Assembly: GCF_025398335.1 (NCBI RefSeq)
Contig: NZ_JAODOO010000003.1
Span: 1-64,000, forward strand
DNA length: 64,000 nt
Source of the DNA: Clostridium sp. CX1
GTDB taxonomy: Bacteria > Bacillota > Clostridia > Clostridiales > Clostridiaceae
Direction of reading: 5' to 3'
How positions within the stretch are numbered: position 1 is the first letter of the stretch; each line of letters starts with the position of its first letter. The notes under the pieces were generated by a model. It saw only the letters and a list, made by a program, of their open reading frames with translations, did no database searches and was not told the origin of the DNA. This document shows, piece after piece, positions 1-9,101 of the stretch. The translations under genes were made by a program, and so were the position numbers.

Positions 1-7
1 TAACGTT

Positions 8-39
8 AAAGACACTAAGTATTAATACTTAGTGTCTTT
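8..39. terminator. Perfect 16-bp inverted repeat, probable terminator of the sirtuin gene
   Basis: AAAGACACTAAGTATT is followed immediately by its exact reverse complement, starting 14 bases past the sirtuin stop codon. The tips must open to form a loop. The U-tract on the leftward side is short, so it may work weakly or in both directions. Confidence 0.6.
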
Positions 40-52
40 ATTATATTAACGA

Positions 53-781
53 TTATAATATAACCTCGCTAAAAACTTTCCCTATACTGTCGTTAATAAT
101 TATATCTGCTTTATTATCATAAGATGTTGAAGACTTGTTTATTAGAATTAACTTTTTTCCTTTAAAATAATCTACTAAGCCAGCAGCTGGATAAACCACA
201 AGAGAAGTACCTCCAACAATGAGTATTTCAGCACTTTTAATAAATCTAATAGAACTCTCTAGCACATCCATATCGAGGCTTTCTTCGTAGAGAATTACAT
301 CTGGTTTTACTATACCACCACATATATCACATCTTGGAACTATTGATTCACTATTAATAATATGATCTAGACTATATGACTTACCACATTTCATGCAATG
401 GTTTCTATGTATAGAACCGTGTAATTCTAGTACATTTTTTGAACCAGAACATTGATGTAGGCCATCAATATTTTGAGTTATTATAGCTTTTAGCTTACCT
501 AGTTTCTCCAAGTGAGATAAAACAAAATGTGCTGAATTAGGTTTTGCTTCTTTATATATCATTTTTGTTCTGTAAAAGCTAAAAAAGTCTTCAGTATGAG
601 AATTAAAGAAACTTCGACTTAACATAACTTCTGGTGGGTATGAAAGATTGTTTTTAGTTTTATATAACCCAGCCTCAGATCTAAAATCGGGAATAGAGGA
701 CTCTGTAGACACTCCGGCACCACCAAAAAAGACGATGTTATTACTTTCTTTAAGGATAGAATTTAAATTTGAATAAATCAT
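53..781 (-). CDS. cobB: NAD-dependent protein deacylase, Sir2 family (CobB-like)
   Basis: Sirtuin of 242 residues that removes acetyl or other acyl groups from lysines in cytoplasmic proteins using NAD+. Seen in the sequence: the NAD-binding GAGVS (21-25) and IPDFRS (30-35) motifs, TQNID at 102-106 with the following GLH, the catalytic His121 in ELHGS, and a zinc site from C129, C132, C151 and C154. The length is typical of compact bacterial sirtuins. The ATG start is preceded by GAGGTGA at good spacing. It is a single leftward gene with an inverted repeat behind it, and its start region lies back-to-back with the tRNA-Cys promoter. The family assignment is secure. The precise acyl specificity is not deducible. 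Confidence 0.95.
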   Translation of the reverse strand: MIYSNLNSILKESNNIVFFGGAGVSTESSIPDFRSEAGLYKTKNNLSYPPEVMLSRSFFNSHTEDFFSFYRTKMIYKEAKPNSAHFVLSHLEKLGKLKAIITQNIDGLHQCSGSKNVLELHGSIHRNHCMKCGKSYSLDHIINSESIVPRCDICGGIVKPDVILYEESLDMDVLESSIRFIKSAEILIVGGTSLVVYPAAGLVDYFKGKKLILINKSSTSYDNKADIIINDSIGKVFSEVIL

Positions 782-833
782 AAAATCACCTCATTAATAA
801 TTATATCATATATTAATTATATGCAAAAAAATA

Positions 834-862
834 TTGACAATATTGAATAAAGATGATATTAT
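834..862 (+). promoter_or_regulatory. Sigma-A promoter of tRNA-Cys
   Basis: TTGACA at 834-839 and TATTAT at 857-862 are separated by 17 bases, ending 26 bases before the mature tRNA. This is nearly the ideal vegetative promoter, as expected for a stable-RNA gene. Confidence 0.85.
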
Positions 863-888
863 GTAAGAGCATTAGATGTTAAGATTAT

Positions 889-962
<74 letters not shown>

Positions 963-969
963 TAAGAAG

Positions 970-996
970 ACACCTCACAATTTGTGAGGTGTTTTT
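970..996 (+). terminator. Rho-independent terminator of tRNA-Cys
   Basis: ACACCTCACAA (970-980) and its complement (982-992) form a stem followed by a T run. It starts 8 bases after the tRNA. Confidence 0.9.
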
Positions 997-1029
997 CTAT
1001 TTAACAAACAAAATAAGCTATTTTAGTTA

Positions 1030-1947
1030 CTATTCTACTACTGCTTCTAGTACTTCTATTACTCTCTTTTTGCAGTTTATTTTAACTCTTGCACCGATAG
1101 GTAATGTTAGTTTTGGGTAAGAGTGTCCAGATTGAATATTGGTTAGTACCGGAATACCTAATGATAAGATTCTATCTTCAATTACTTCCTGCAGGGTTAA
1201 GCTTCTTTCATAGTGAGGAAGCCTACAGTTAGTAAATTGACCGAGTATTATACCGGCACATTTTTGTAGTTTTTCTGATAAAAGAAGTTGAGTTAGCATT
1301 CTATCGATTTTATAGGGTTGCTCTCCTACTTCTTCTATAAATAAGATTTTGTCATTAGTATCTATTTCAAAGGGAGTTCCTAGAGTACTGCAAATCAAAG
1401 AAAGATTACCTCCAACCAATTGTCCTATGGCATGAGTTTTATCAATACCTATTGTTGCTATTCGCTTAGGATTTTTTATTATAAATGGTTTGTAACCGAG
1501 CATTAAAGTGTCGAGAAAGCTTTTAATGGTAGGCTCATCATAAAAGTTAGAATTACACATAGGTGAATGAAAGGTTGTTAACTGGCATTTCTGTACGATG
1601 CTATTTAATAACGTAGTTATATCGCTAAAACCTGCAAATATTTTAGGATTCTTCTTTATAATGTCAAAGTCTATAAGAGGGAGGATTCTCATGGAACCAT
1701 ATCCTCCTCTTACACATAAAATCATATCTATATCTTTGTCTAAGAACATATTCATAAGGTCTTCTGCTCTGTCATTATCAGTACCAGCAAGATACCCTAA
1801 TTTATCATATATATGTTTTCCTTTTTTAATTTTAAAGCCTAAAGATTCAAAAACTTTAATACTTTCCTTTATTTTTTCTGGGTTTTCAGGACCAGCTGGA
1901 GAAACAAGTCCAATTGTATCTCCTTTTTCCAATCTTTTAGCTATCAA
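1030..1947 (-). CDS. ldcA: LD-carboxypeptidase, S66 family (LdcA/MccF-like)
   Basis: A 305-residue serine peptidase of the S66 family. Members cleave the terminal D-Ala from murein tetrapeptides during wall recycling, or inactivate microcin C-type compounds (MccF). Seen: N-terminal GDTIGLVSPAGP, RGGYGS (80-85), the nucleophile region AGFSD with Ser108, a Glu in FIEEVGEQPYKIDRML, and His275 in SGHSYP, which together fit the Ser-Glu-His triad. The start is TTG, chosen because AAGGGTG lies just upstream. It begins 18 bases after the corA stop, so the two genes are probably cotranscribed. There is no signal peptide, so it acts in the cytoplasm. Recycling and immunity roles cannot be separated from sequence alone. 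Confidence 0.9.
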   Translation of the reverse strand: MIAKRLEKGDTIGLVSPAGPENPEKIKESIKVFESLGFKIKKGKHIYDKLGYLAGTDNDRAEDLMNMFLDKDIDMILCVRGGYGSMRILPLIDFDIIKKNPKIFAGFSDITTLLNSIVQKCQLTTFHSPMCNSNFYDEPTIKSFLDTLMLGYKPFIIKNPKRIATIGIDKTHAIGQLVGGNLSLICSTLGTPFEIDTNDKILFIEEVGEQPYKIDRMLTQLLLSEKLQKCAGIILGQFTNCRLPHYERSLTLQEVIEDRILSLGIPVLTNIQSGHSYPKLTLPIGARVKINCKKRVIEVLEAVVE

Positions 1948-1965
1948 TTTATCACACCCTTATGA

Positions 1966-2907
1966 TTAGAATAGATCTTTTTTACGAAGTATAGCTATTG
2001 AAACTAAGCATATTATTCCGGTTAAGCCGTAAATAATCCAAAATGCCAAGGGGCTATTACTAAAAGGTATTCCGTTAACATTCATACCAAAGGAACCAAA
2101 GATTATATTCGGTATAGACATTACTATAGTTAGGGAAGCAAGAAGTTTCATCACAATATTTAAGTTATTTGATATTATAGACGCAAAGGCATCCATAGTT
2201 CCACTTAAAATATTGCTATATATATTGGCCATTTCGATAGCCTGTTTATTCTCTATTATTACATCCTCAAGTATATCTTGGTCTTCAGGATACTTCTGTA
2301 GCAGCTCTAATTTAAGCATTTTTTCTAAAGTAATTTCATTTGATTTTAAAGATGTAGAAAAGTAAACTAGTGACTTTTCTAAAGATAGCAGTTGAATGAG
2401 TTCTTTGTTTCTCATGGACTTATGAAGTCTTTGCTCAATCATAACACTTTTTTTATCTATTTGTCTTAGATATAGTAAATAATAGCTTGCAATTCTATAG
2501 AGTATTTGTAGTATAAATCTAGAGCGTTTAAATGTAAAAAAAGACTTTACCTTTCTATCTATAAAATCAGTAAGAATTTTACTATTTTTTAAGCATACTG
2601 TTATTATAGTCGATTCTGTGTGAATAATTGCCAAAGGATATGAGTCATAGGTTAAAGTGTTTTCCTCCATCTCTGTAAAGGGTATATCAACAATTACAAG
2701 CAAATTATTATCTTCCATATCTATACGAGATGTTTCCTCTTCATCTAATGCTGCTCTTAAGAACTCAAGGGAGACTCCTACCTTTTTAGATATTATAAGC
2801 AGGTCTTCATCTGAAGGGGCTACGATGTTAATCCAACAACCAGGTTCTATAGTATCTAGAGATTGTAGCGTGCCTAGCTCATCTACAGTTTTATATATTG
2901 AAATCAT
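1966..2907 (-). CDS. corA: CorA-family divalent metal ion transporter
   Basis: A 313-residue protein with the CorA layout: a long soluble, largely helical N-terminal domain and two C-terminal membrane helices. The signature GMN is at residues 274-276, at the end of the first helix, followed by the short NGIPF loop and a second helix ending in RKK. CorA channels form pentamers and carry Mg2+, and some carry Co2+, Ni2+ or Zn2+. The ATG has AGGAGG upstream. It is the first gene of a leftward pair with ldcA. The ion specificity is not visible. Confidence 0.92.
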   Translation of the reverse strand: MISIYKTVDELGTLQSLDTIEPGCWINIVAPSDEDLLIISKKVGVSLEFLRAALDEEETSRIDMEDNNLLVIVDIPFTEMEENTLTYDSYPLAIIHTESTIITVCLKNSKILTDFIDRKVKSFFTFKRSRFILQILYRIASYYLLYLRQIDKKSVMIEQRLHKSMRNKELIQLLSLEKSLVYFSTSLKSNEITLEKMLKLELLQKYPEDQDILEDVIIENKQAIEMANIYSNILSGTMDAFASIISNNLNIVMKLLASLTIVMSIPNIIFGSFGMNVNGIPFSNSPLAFWIIYGLTGIICLVSIAILRKKDLF

Positions 2908-3028
2908 ATTTTCCTCCTAAGTAACTTCAGTTTAATCACTAGTTATATTATATATTATGAAAATAATTTCTGTATATACTAACTTAAGTTTTCATTTCTT
3001 AATCAGTATTTTAAATCATTCATAAAAC

Positions 3029-3057
3029 AAAAAAAGAGACTAAACAGTCTCTTTTTT
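3029..3057 (-). terminator. Terminator overlapping the end of the M20 gene
   Basis: AGAGACT-AAAC-AGTCTCT flanked by A and T runs. The stop codon of the leftward M20 gene (3040-3042) lies inside it, and transcribed leftward it ends in a long U run. Confidence 0.85.
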
Positions 3058-4206
3058 GTTGTTAAAAAATTCAGTTTTAACTTGACTAAGCAATGACTCA
3101 TTCTCACTTAGGTCAAAGCCGGTTAAAGCAAGCGCCTGAGCAGTTTTCATAACTCTATCCTGTGCAAAATCAGATACTGTAGCCTTTGCAAACTCAGAAG
3201 ATGAATAGGGAACTTTATTATCTTCTGTAATAGAAATATAAGGATGTATGCAGGGTACTACCTGGCTTACTGTACCTAGACTTAATCCGGAATTTGTATC
3301 CTTAGGAGGCGCTATTTCTATTATGCCGCTTTCCTTTAAGTTGTGAGAAAATATTCTAGATAGAACTTTATTAGGAACAAGTTCATCATAAGGCAATTCA
3401 TATAAGCATATGTCAGATTCTATCTCCATTATGCTGCTTGTAATCTTAACAAGCTCTCTTAATTTTTTTTCTATGTTGCAGGCTGCATTCATTTTTGGAG
3501 CTCTAATATAAAACTTTGATTCTGTTTCTGATGGTAAAAGATATGGCGAACTTCCACCTCTTAATATAACCCCGTCAATTGAAGTATCTTCTTCAAATCC
3601 TTTAGAAAGTAGTTCCAATGTGTTAAAGGTAAAAAGGCATGCATCTAAAGCAGAATGGCCCTTTGATTTTCTATAAGCAAATCCTTCTTTACTTTTATAA
3701 GTTATTTTAATAGGAACAATGGCCATAGAGCTGCCACTTTCAGCTGTTATTACATCAGGATGAGCCATAAGTACTACATCAATATCATTAAAAGTACCCT
3801 GCTTTGTCATAGTAACTTTTGAACTTCCAAGAAATTCACCTGGGCAACCTATAACTATGACACTACCATTAATTTTGGGCACAACCTTAGATAAGGATAT
3901 TGCAGCCCCTAGAGATATAGCTGATATAAGATTATGGCCTACAATGTGTCCTTCCTTATCTATGGCATCATACTCACAAAGATAGCAAATTTTTGGGTGA
4001 CCTGTACCATATTGAGCATAAAAGGCTGTTGGTATCTCAAGATAATTTTCCGTTACTTTAAAGTTATTTTTTTTAAGCATATTTACTATATAATTACAAG
4101 CTTTATATTCCTGAAAACTTTTTTCAGGATTTTCATAAAGATATTTAGATAAATCAAATATTTCATCTTTTAGCATACTTAAGTGAGTTACTATCTCTTG
4201 TTTCAT
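3040..4206 (-). CDS. M20 family metallo-amidohydrolase (AbgB/PM20D2-like)
   Basis: A 388-residue protein of the M20 dipeptidase/aminoacylase family, similar to the p-aminobenzoyl-glutamate hydrolase subunit AbgB and to PM20D2. Seen: the N-terminal LSKYLYENPEKSFQEYKA stretch typical of the family, a metal-region CEYDAI, the GHNLI site, a small dimerisation domain in the middle, and GLSLGTVSQVVPCIHPYI near the end. It hydrolyses an amide bond of an N-acyl amino acid or dipeptide in the cytoplasm. The ATG start follows GGAGG. It is a single leftward gene with its own terminator. The substrate is unknown. Confidence 0.85.
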   Translation of the reverse strand: MKQEIVTHLSMLKDEIFDLSKYLYENPEKSFQEYKACNYIVNMLKKNNFKVTENYLEIPTAFYAQYGTGHPKICYLCEYDAIDKEGHIVGHNLISAISLGAAISLSKVVPKINGSVIVIGCPGEFLGSSKVTMTKQGTFNDIDVVLMAHPDVITAESGSSMAIVPIKITYKSKEGFAYRKSKGHSALDACLFTFNTLELLSKGFEEDTSIDGVILRGGSSPYLLPSETESKFYIRAPKMNAACNIEKKLRELVKITSSIMEIESDICLYELPYDELVPNKVLSRIFSHNLKESGIIEIAPPKDTNSGLSLGTVSQVVPCIHPYISITEDNKVPYSSSEFAKATVSDFAQDRVMKTAQALALTGFDLSENESLLSQVKTEFFNNKKETV

Positions 4207-4357
4207 ACATATACCTCCGATAGGTTTATAATAAGAAAAACATATAGTTTATATGTTTCTGTTGAAAATATTACCAAAAAATATTAAAATTAAGTATGTA
4301 ACTTAATAATATAATGCCAAATCACAATACTTACCTAAGAAATCTATTAAATGAGGA

Positions 4358-5998
4358 GTGGTTATTATAAACAATAAATTCATACTAAAGAATACTTTTA
4401 AGGTTTTACTTTTGCTTCTATTTATTATTAGCACTACATCAGAGGTTTATGCACAGGGAAAGTATGAACGAATAGGTGGATCTGATAGATATGAAACTTC
4501 TATAAAGATATCACAGAATTTTAGTGATAAGTCTGAATATGCAATTCTGGTATCTGGAGAAAACTTCCCAGATGCTTTATGTGCAAGTCCCCTTTCGAAA
4601 AAGTATAATGCGCCTATAATGCTGACAACAGAAAAGAAGCTAGAGGATAGAGTAGCACAACAGCTTAGGAACTATGGCACTACTAGAGTTTTTATTATAG
4701 GACAATCTATATCAAAGGATGTAGAGGATAGTTTAAGTAATATGGGAATAGAGTATGTGAGGATAGGAGGAAAGGATAGGTACGAGACAGCTGTCTTGGT
4801 AGCAGATTACGTAGGGATAAAAGATAAAGTATTTTTAGTTTCAGGAGAAGGATATCCAGATGCATTATCTATCGCACCTATTGCTGCTTCTATGGACACT
4901 CCTATCATTCTTGTAAATAAGGATTATGTCCCAGATTCAGTTAAAGACTCACTAGCTGATAAGGATATTCAGTATACTTATATAATAGGATCTGAAGGGT
5001 CTATAAGTGATAATGTAAAATCTCAGTTTACAAATGCAGAAAGGATATCAGGAGAGGACAGATATAGCACGAATCTTGCGGTTATAAGTAGGTTTAAGGA
5101 TTCATTAAATATGGAAAATATATATTTAGCTTCAGCACTTAGTTTCCCGGATTCTCTTTCTGGAGCTGCTTTGGCACAAAAAAATAGATCTCCGTTGATC
5201 TTAGTAAGTGAATATATAAGTGAAAGTCAGCAAAATGACATTAAAAATATTTTGGCTTCTGCAAAAAATACTTATGTATTAGGTTTAGAAGGAGCAGTTT
5301 CTCTAAAATCACTTTATTTAGTTGGGCTTGAGGATAAGCTGCCAGAACCACCTAAGTCTGAAAGTCCAAAACCTACAGGACCTCAAGCACCAGAATGGAC
5401 AAGCTCTTTTAATGTAATGAATGCAGGAGAAACTGAGAGAGTTTATATAAAAAGCGCACCGAGTTCATATGCTTCTAATATTGCATCAACCTATGGAAGC
5501 CTTTCAGAGGTAAAAATATTGGATAGCAAAGATGGATATTATTATGTGGAAATACTAGATTATGATACCTTGAATAATGTAAAGGGGTATGTATCTGCTT
5601 CTAAGGTTACTACGGTAACGCCATCAGGGCCTTATAACATACTTGTAGACAAGAGTAAACAAAGGGTGTATATATTCAATGGACAAACCCTTGATAAGGA
5701 GTTTGTGTGCTCTACAGGAAAAGATGAAACACCAACTCCATCAGGTAGGTTTTTAGTAGGAGGTAAAGGTAAGCTTTTCTACGCCTCTTCAAACAGCATA
5801 TGTTACTATTGGACAAGGCTTGATAATAACTACCTTTTCCATAGCGCTATTTACGATTTAAATGGATATGTTGTAGAATCAGAATATGAGAAATTAGGCT
5901 CAAAGGCATCTCATGGGTGCATAAGGCTTCCTTATAATGATGCAAAATGGATTTATGATAATGTTCCACAGGGAACATTAGTAACAATAAAAGATTAA
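4358..5998 (+). CDS. Cell-wall protein: three CWB2 repeats, SH3 domain, L,D-transpeptidase (YkuD)
   Basis: Secreted wall enzyme of about 546 residues. Order: signal peptide (about 1-32, ending VYA-Q), three cell-wall-binding type 2 repeats (about 34-320), each with an RIGG/RISGEDRYxT start and a PDAL or PDSLS-like motif, a Pro-rich linker, an SH3-like domain (about 350-415), and a YkuD catalytic domain with HS in YLFHSAIYD and the catalytic Cys in SHGCIRL (C521). CWB2 modules bind wall polymers in clostridia, and YkuD makes 3-3 peptidoglycan crosslinks. The start is uncertain: the GTG at 4358 touches the AGGAG Shine-Dalgarno, so translation may begin at in-frame ATT 4364 or ATA 4367. A terminator follows. 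Confidence 0.9.
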   Translation: MVIINNKFILKNTFKVLLLLLFIISTTSEVYAQGKYERIGGSDRYETSIKISQNFSDKSEYAILVSGENFPDALCASPLSKKYNAPIMLTTEKKLEDRVAQQLRNYGTTRVFIIGQSISKDVEDSLSNMGIEYVRIGGKDRYETAVLVADYVGIKDKVFLVSGEGYPDALSIAPIAASMDTPIILVNKDYVPDSVKDSLADKDIQYTYIIGSEGSISDNVKSQFTNAERISGEDRYSTNLAVISRFKDSLNMENIYLASALSFPDSLSGAALAQKNRSPLILVSEYISESQQNDIKNILASAKNTYVLGLEGAVSLKSLYLVGLEDKLPEPPKSESPKPTGPQAPEWTSSFNVMNAGETERVYIKSAPSSYASNIASTYGSLSEVKILDSKDGYYYVEILDYDTLNNVKGYVSASKVTTVTPSGPYNILVDKSKQRVYIFNGQTLDKEFVCSTGKDETPTPSGRFLVGGKGKLFYASSNSICYYWTRLDNNYLFHSAIYDLNGYVVESEYEKLGSKASHGCIRLPYNDAKWIYDNVPQGTLVTIKD

Positions 5999-6009
5999 TA
6001 TTTGAATTA

Positions 6010-6039
6010 TTACCTCAGTATAAAATTATACTGAGGTAA
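6010..6039 (+). terminator. Terminator of the L,D-transpeptidase gene
   Basis: TTACCTCAGTATAA-AA-TTATACTGAGGTAA is a perfect 14-bp stem 12 bases after the stop codon, followed by a T-rich stretch. Confidence 0.8.
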
Positions 6040-6141
6040 ATTTATTTATGTGGACAAAATAAGTTTATGGAAGCAGTTGAATATTATATATTATGAGAGG
6101 CAATAATTTAAGGTATTAGAAATTAATAAGGGGGATATTAA

Positions 6142-6354
6142 ATGAAAAAACAGGGATGTATTATATGTGGGAAGCCTCTAAATAATGGTATAATGATATA
6201 TGGAAGAGGAATTTGCAGATGCTGTGAAGGCAGAATGATTAATGTAAATGAAGAAACAGATTTTTACATTTACTATAAAGAATGTATTAAAAAGGCTATA
6301 GTTCAAGCTGTTATAAGAGGAGAGGAAATAAGTTGTCAAAATTACCGATTTTAG
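6142..6354 (+). CDS. gin: Anti-sigma factor Gin/CsfB
   Basis: A 70-residue zinc-binding protein with the Gin pattern: CIICG (C6, C9), GIMIYGRGIC (C25), and CCE (C27, C28), then a helical tail. In Bacillus, Gin (CsfB) inhibits sigma-G, and also sigma-E, so that late sigma activity is timed correctly during sporulation. Its position directly before the yaaO-like gene and tmk matches the Bacillus order and supports the call. The start ATG follows GGGGG. The 3' end overlaps the next gene by 22 bases, which implies coupled translation. Confidence 0.88.
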   Translation: MKKQGCIICGKPLNNGIMIYGRGICRCCEGRMINVNEETDFYIYYKECIKKAIVQAVIRGEEISCQNYRF

Positions 6355-7817
6355 AAGGTGTTTTAAAATACATTAGAGAAAATAATATACCGTTTGCTAT
6401 GCCAGGACATAAAAAAGGAAGAGGTTTTTTTAATACTCCAATTGGTAGGGAGTTTGCTACTAACCTCTTGAATTTTGATATTACAGAAGTAGAAGGGGTA
6501 GACAATCTTCACAATGCTGAAGGTATAATAAAAGAGTCATCAGAGTTATTAAGCTCTTTTTATGGAAGTAAAAAGTCTTATTTTTTAGTCAATGGCAGTA
6601 CCTCTGGAAACTTAGCTATGATATTCAGTAGTTTCAATGAAGGAGATAAGGTACTAGTTGAGAGAAACTGCCATAGGTCTATCTTTAATGCTATAATAAT
6701 GAGAAAATTAAAACCTATATATATTCAAAATGTAATAAGTGAGAGACTAAATGCTCCTCTATCAATAGACTTGGAGCATTTTTTACAGGTTTTAGATAAT
6801 AACAAGGATGCAAAAGGAATAATAATTACATATCCTAATTACTATGGAATATGTACTAATTTAGAATACATAATTAATATAGCGAAAAAGTATAAGATAA
6901 AGGTATTAGTTGATTCAGCTCATGGTTGTCACTTTGGGGTACATAAAGAGCTTCCTGAAAGTGCTGTTAGACTAGGGGCTGATATGGTAGTTATGAGTGC
7001 TCATAAAACACTTTCAAGCTTGACTCAAACAGCTTACTTGCATATAAATAATGGACAAGATATAGAAAAAGCGGACTTTTATGTTAGTTCTTTTTCGAGC
7101 ACCAGTCCTTCATATATGTTTCTATGTGCTATGGATTATGCAAGGTTTTATCTAGAAAGGTATGGGCTAAAAGAATATGAAAGACTCATAAGTATCTGTG
7201 ATTATTATAAGAATAAAATAAATGAGATAAATGGCATATATATAGTCAATAAGGAAGATATAGATAATTTTAATAGAGAGATTGTAGATAAAAGGTATAA
7301 AGCTTCAGGTAACTTTAGTAATCATATAAAAACAATTTGGAATATAGATACTACTAGATATGTAATTAATCTAGAAAGAGGCTATAGCGGTCATTTACTT
7401 TCAAAGTATTTAAGACAGCTTGGAATTCAAGCTGAAATGAGTGATAGTTCTAATGTTGTATTAATCTTTTCACCTTTTAATGAAGAGTACGAGTTTAAAA
7501 GATTATATGAGGTTTTAAAAACATGTGATTTAAGTAAGCTAAAGCAAAAGAATCTAAGTTTACTTGATTACAATATTCCTGAGATGGTTATGTTGCCCTT
7601 TGAAGTTATGAGTAAAGAAAAGACGCATATTGATCTAAAAGATTGTCTAGGCAGAATTAGTGCATCAAGTATTGTGCCTTACCCACCAGGTATTCCTATT
7701 CTAACTGCAGGGGAATTAATTGATAAGGATTCTTTAGAGGTTATTAATTATTATAAAAATAGTGGTATAGATGTATTGGGATTAAAAAATGATAAGATAG
7801 AAGTAATTGATAATTAA
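6333..7817 (+). CDS. PLP-dependent Orn/Lys/Arg decarboxylase-family protein (YaaO-like)
   Basis: A 494-residue fold-type I PLP enzyme of the Orn/Lys/Arg decarboxylase major domain family (YaaO/SpeA type). Seen: PGHKKGRG near the N terminus, NGSTSGN (88-94), VDSAHGCHFG with D194 and H197, and SAHKTLSSLTQ with the Schiff-base lysine K225, then a C-terminal domain with YPPGIPIL. Family members make cadaverine, agmatine or putrescine. The substrate cannot be told from sequence. The start is TTG, with GAGAGGAAA as ribosome site inside the 3' end of gin. The next gene, tmk, follows after about 80 bases. Confidence 0.88.
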   Translation: MSKLPILEGVLKYIRENNIPFAMPGHKKGRGFFNTPIGREFATNLLNFDITEVEGVDNLHNAEGIIKESSELLSSFYGSKKSYFLVNGSTSGNLAMIFSSFNEGDKVLVERNCHRSIFNAIIMRKLKPIYIQNVISERLNAPLSIDLEHFLQVLDNNKDAKGIIITYPNYYGICTNLEYIINIAKKYKIKVLVDSAHGCHFGVHKELPESAVRLGADMVVMSAHKTLSSLTQTAYLHINNGQDIEKADFYVSSFSSTSPSYMFLCAMDYARFYLERYGLKEYERLISICDYYKNKINEINGIYIVNKEDIDNFNREIVDKRYKASGNFSNHIKTIWNIDTTRYVINLERGYSGHLLSKYLRQLGIQAEMSDSSNVVLIFSPFNEEYEFKRLYEVLKTCDLSKLKQKNLSLLDYNIPEMVMLPFEVMSKEKTHIDLKDCLGRISASSIVPYPPGIPILTAGELIDKDSLEVINYYKNSGIDVLGLKNDKIEVIDN

Positions 7818-7897
7818 GACACAAGAAGATTTAATTATGTAACAAATAATTAGGTATAGATATGAAACTATTCTATATTTTACGGAGGATAATTAAT

Positions 7898-8587
7898 ATG
7901 AGTTTATCAAAAGGAAGAGTCATAGTTATAGAAGGTTGTGATGGAAGTGGAAAAGCAACTCAGACAAAGAAGTTATATGAAAGGCTTGAAAAAGAGAGGT
8001 ATAAAGTAAAAAAAATAGAGTATCCAAACTATGAAAGTGATTCCTCTGCCTTAGTAAAAATGTATCTCAACGGAGATTTTGGAAGTAGTCCAGAGGATGT
8101 AAGTGCCTATGTAGCTTCTACGTTTTATGCAGTAGACAGATTTGCATCCTACAAAAGGGAGTGGAAGGATTTCTACGAAAATGGGGGAATAGTTATAGCA
8201 GACAGATATACCACTGCTAATATGGTACATCAGGCTTCTAAAATTAATGATACAAAAGAAAAAACAAAATTCTTAGATTGGCTCTGGGATTTTGAATTTA
8301 GAATTTTTGCATTACCAGTTCCGGATTGCGTATTCTTTTTAGATATGCCGCCTGAGTACAGTAGGGAACTTATGCATGAGAGGGCTAACAAAATAACAGG
8401 ACATAGTGATAAGGATATACATGAGAAAGATTTTAAGTACTTGGTTCATTCATATAATAACTCTTGCGATATATCTGATAGATATCATTGGAAAAGAGTT
8501 AGGTGTGTAGAAAAGGAAAGATTAAAATCCGTTGAAGAAATACATCATGAAATATATAGGGAAGTTAAGGATATGATATCAGGTTAA
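7898..8587 (+). CDS. tmk: Thymidylate kinase
   Basis: dTMP kinase of 229 residues from the chosen ATG. It phosphorylates dTMP to dTDP for DNA synthesis. Seen: P-loop GCDGSGKAT (13-21), the DR(Y/H)-type motif in ADRYTTANMVHQ, and a LID region with RELMHERANK. The ATG at 7898 is preferred over an upstream ATG at 7862 because GGAGG lies 10 bases before it. The P-loop and the NMVHQ segment differ from the standard E. coli-type enzyme, so this is the divergent clostridial form. It lies in the conserved gin-yaaO-tmk-darA-holB block. Confidence 0.92.
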   Translation: MSLSKGRVIVIEGCDGSGKATQTKKLYERLEKERYKVKKIEYPNYESDSSALVKMYLNGDFGSSPEDVSAYVASTFYAVDRFASYKREWKDFYENGGIVIADRYTTANMVHQASKINDTKEKTKFLDWLWDFEFRIFALPVPDCVFFLDMPPEYSRELMHERANKITGHSDKDIHEKDFKYLVHSYNNSCDISDRYHWKRVRCVEKERLKSVEEIHHEIYREVKDMISG

Positions 8588-8606
8588 TAAGGTCTTAGGG
8601 ACCTTA
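8588..8606 (+). terminator. Hairpin after tmk
   Basis: TAAGGTC pairs with GACCTTA around a 5-base loop directly after the tmk stop codon. No U run follows, so it may slow transcription or protect the 3' end rather than stop the polymerase. Confidence 0.4.
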
Positions 8607-8722
8607 TATATAGTGCCTAGATAACTATATTGAGTTGTTATATAAATATTAAGGCTATAGAGGATATAGTAAAATAGAATAAATTAACATATAATACATT
8701 TAAGTATTAAGTTTAGGGTTAA

Positions 8723-9085
<363 letters not shown>

Positions 9086-9101
9086 ATGGAGGCGTTAACA
9101 A

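Noticed and set aside
1598-1969. 123-residue rightward ORF opposite ldcA
   Set aside because: It is a shadow of the S66 peptidase gene, and that protein has clear catalytic motifs.
4207-4357. c-di-GMP riboswitch before the cell-wall protein genes (also 25055-25307 and 43241-43532)
   Set aside because: The GACGCAAAGCC-type core is not present in any of these leaders.
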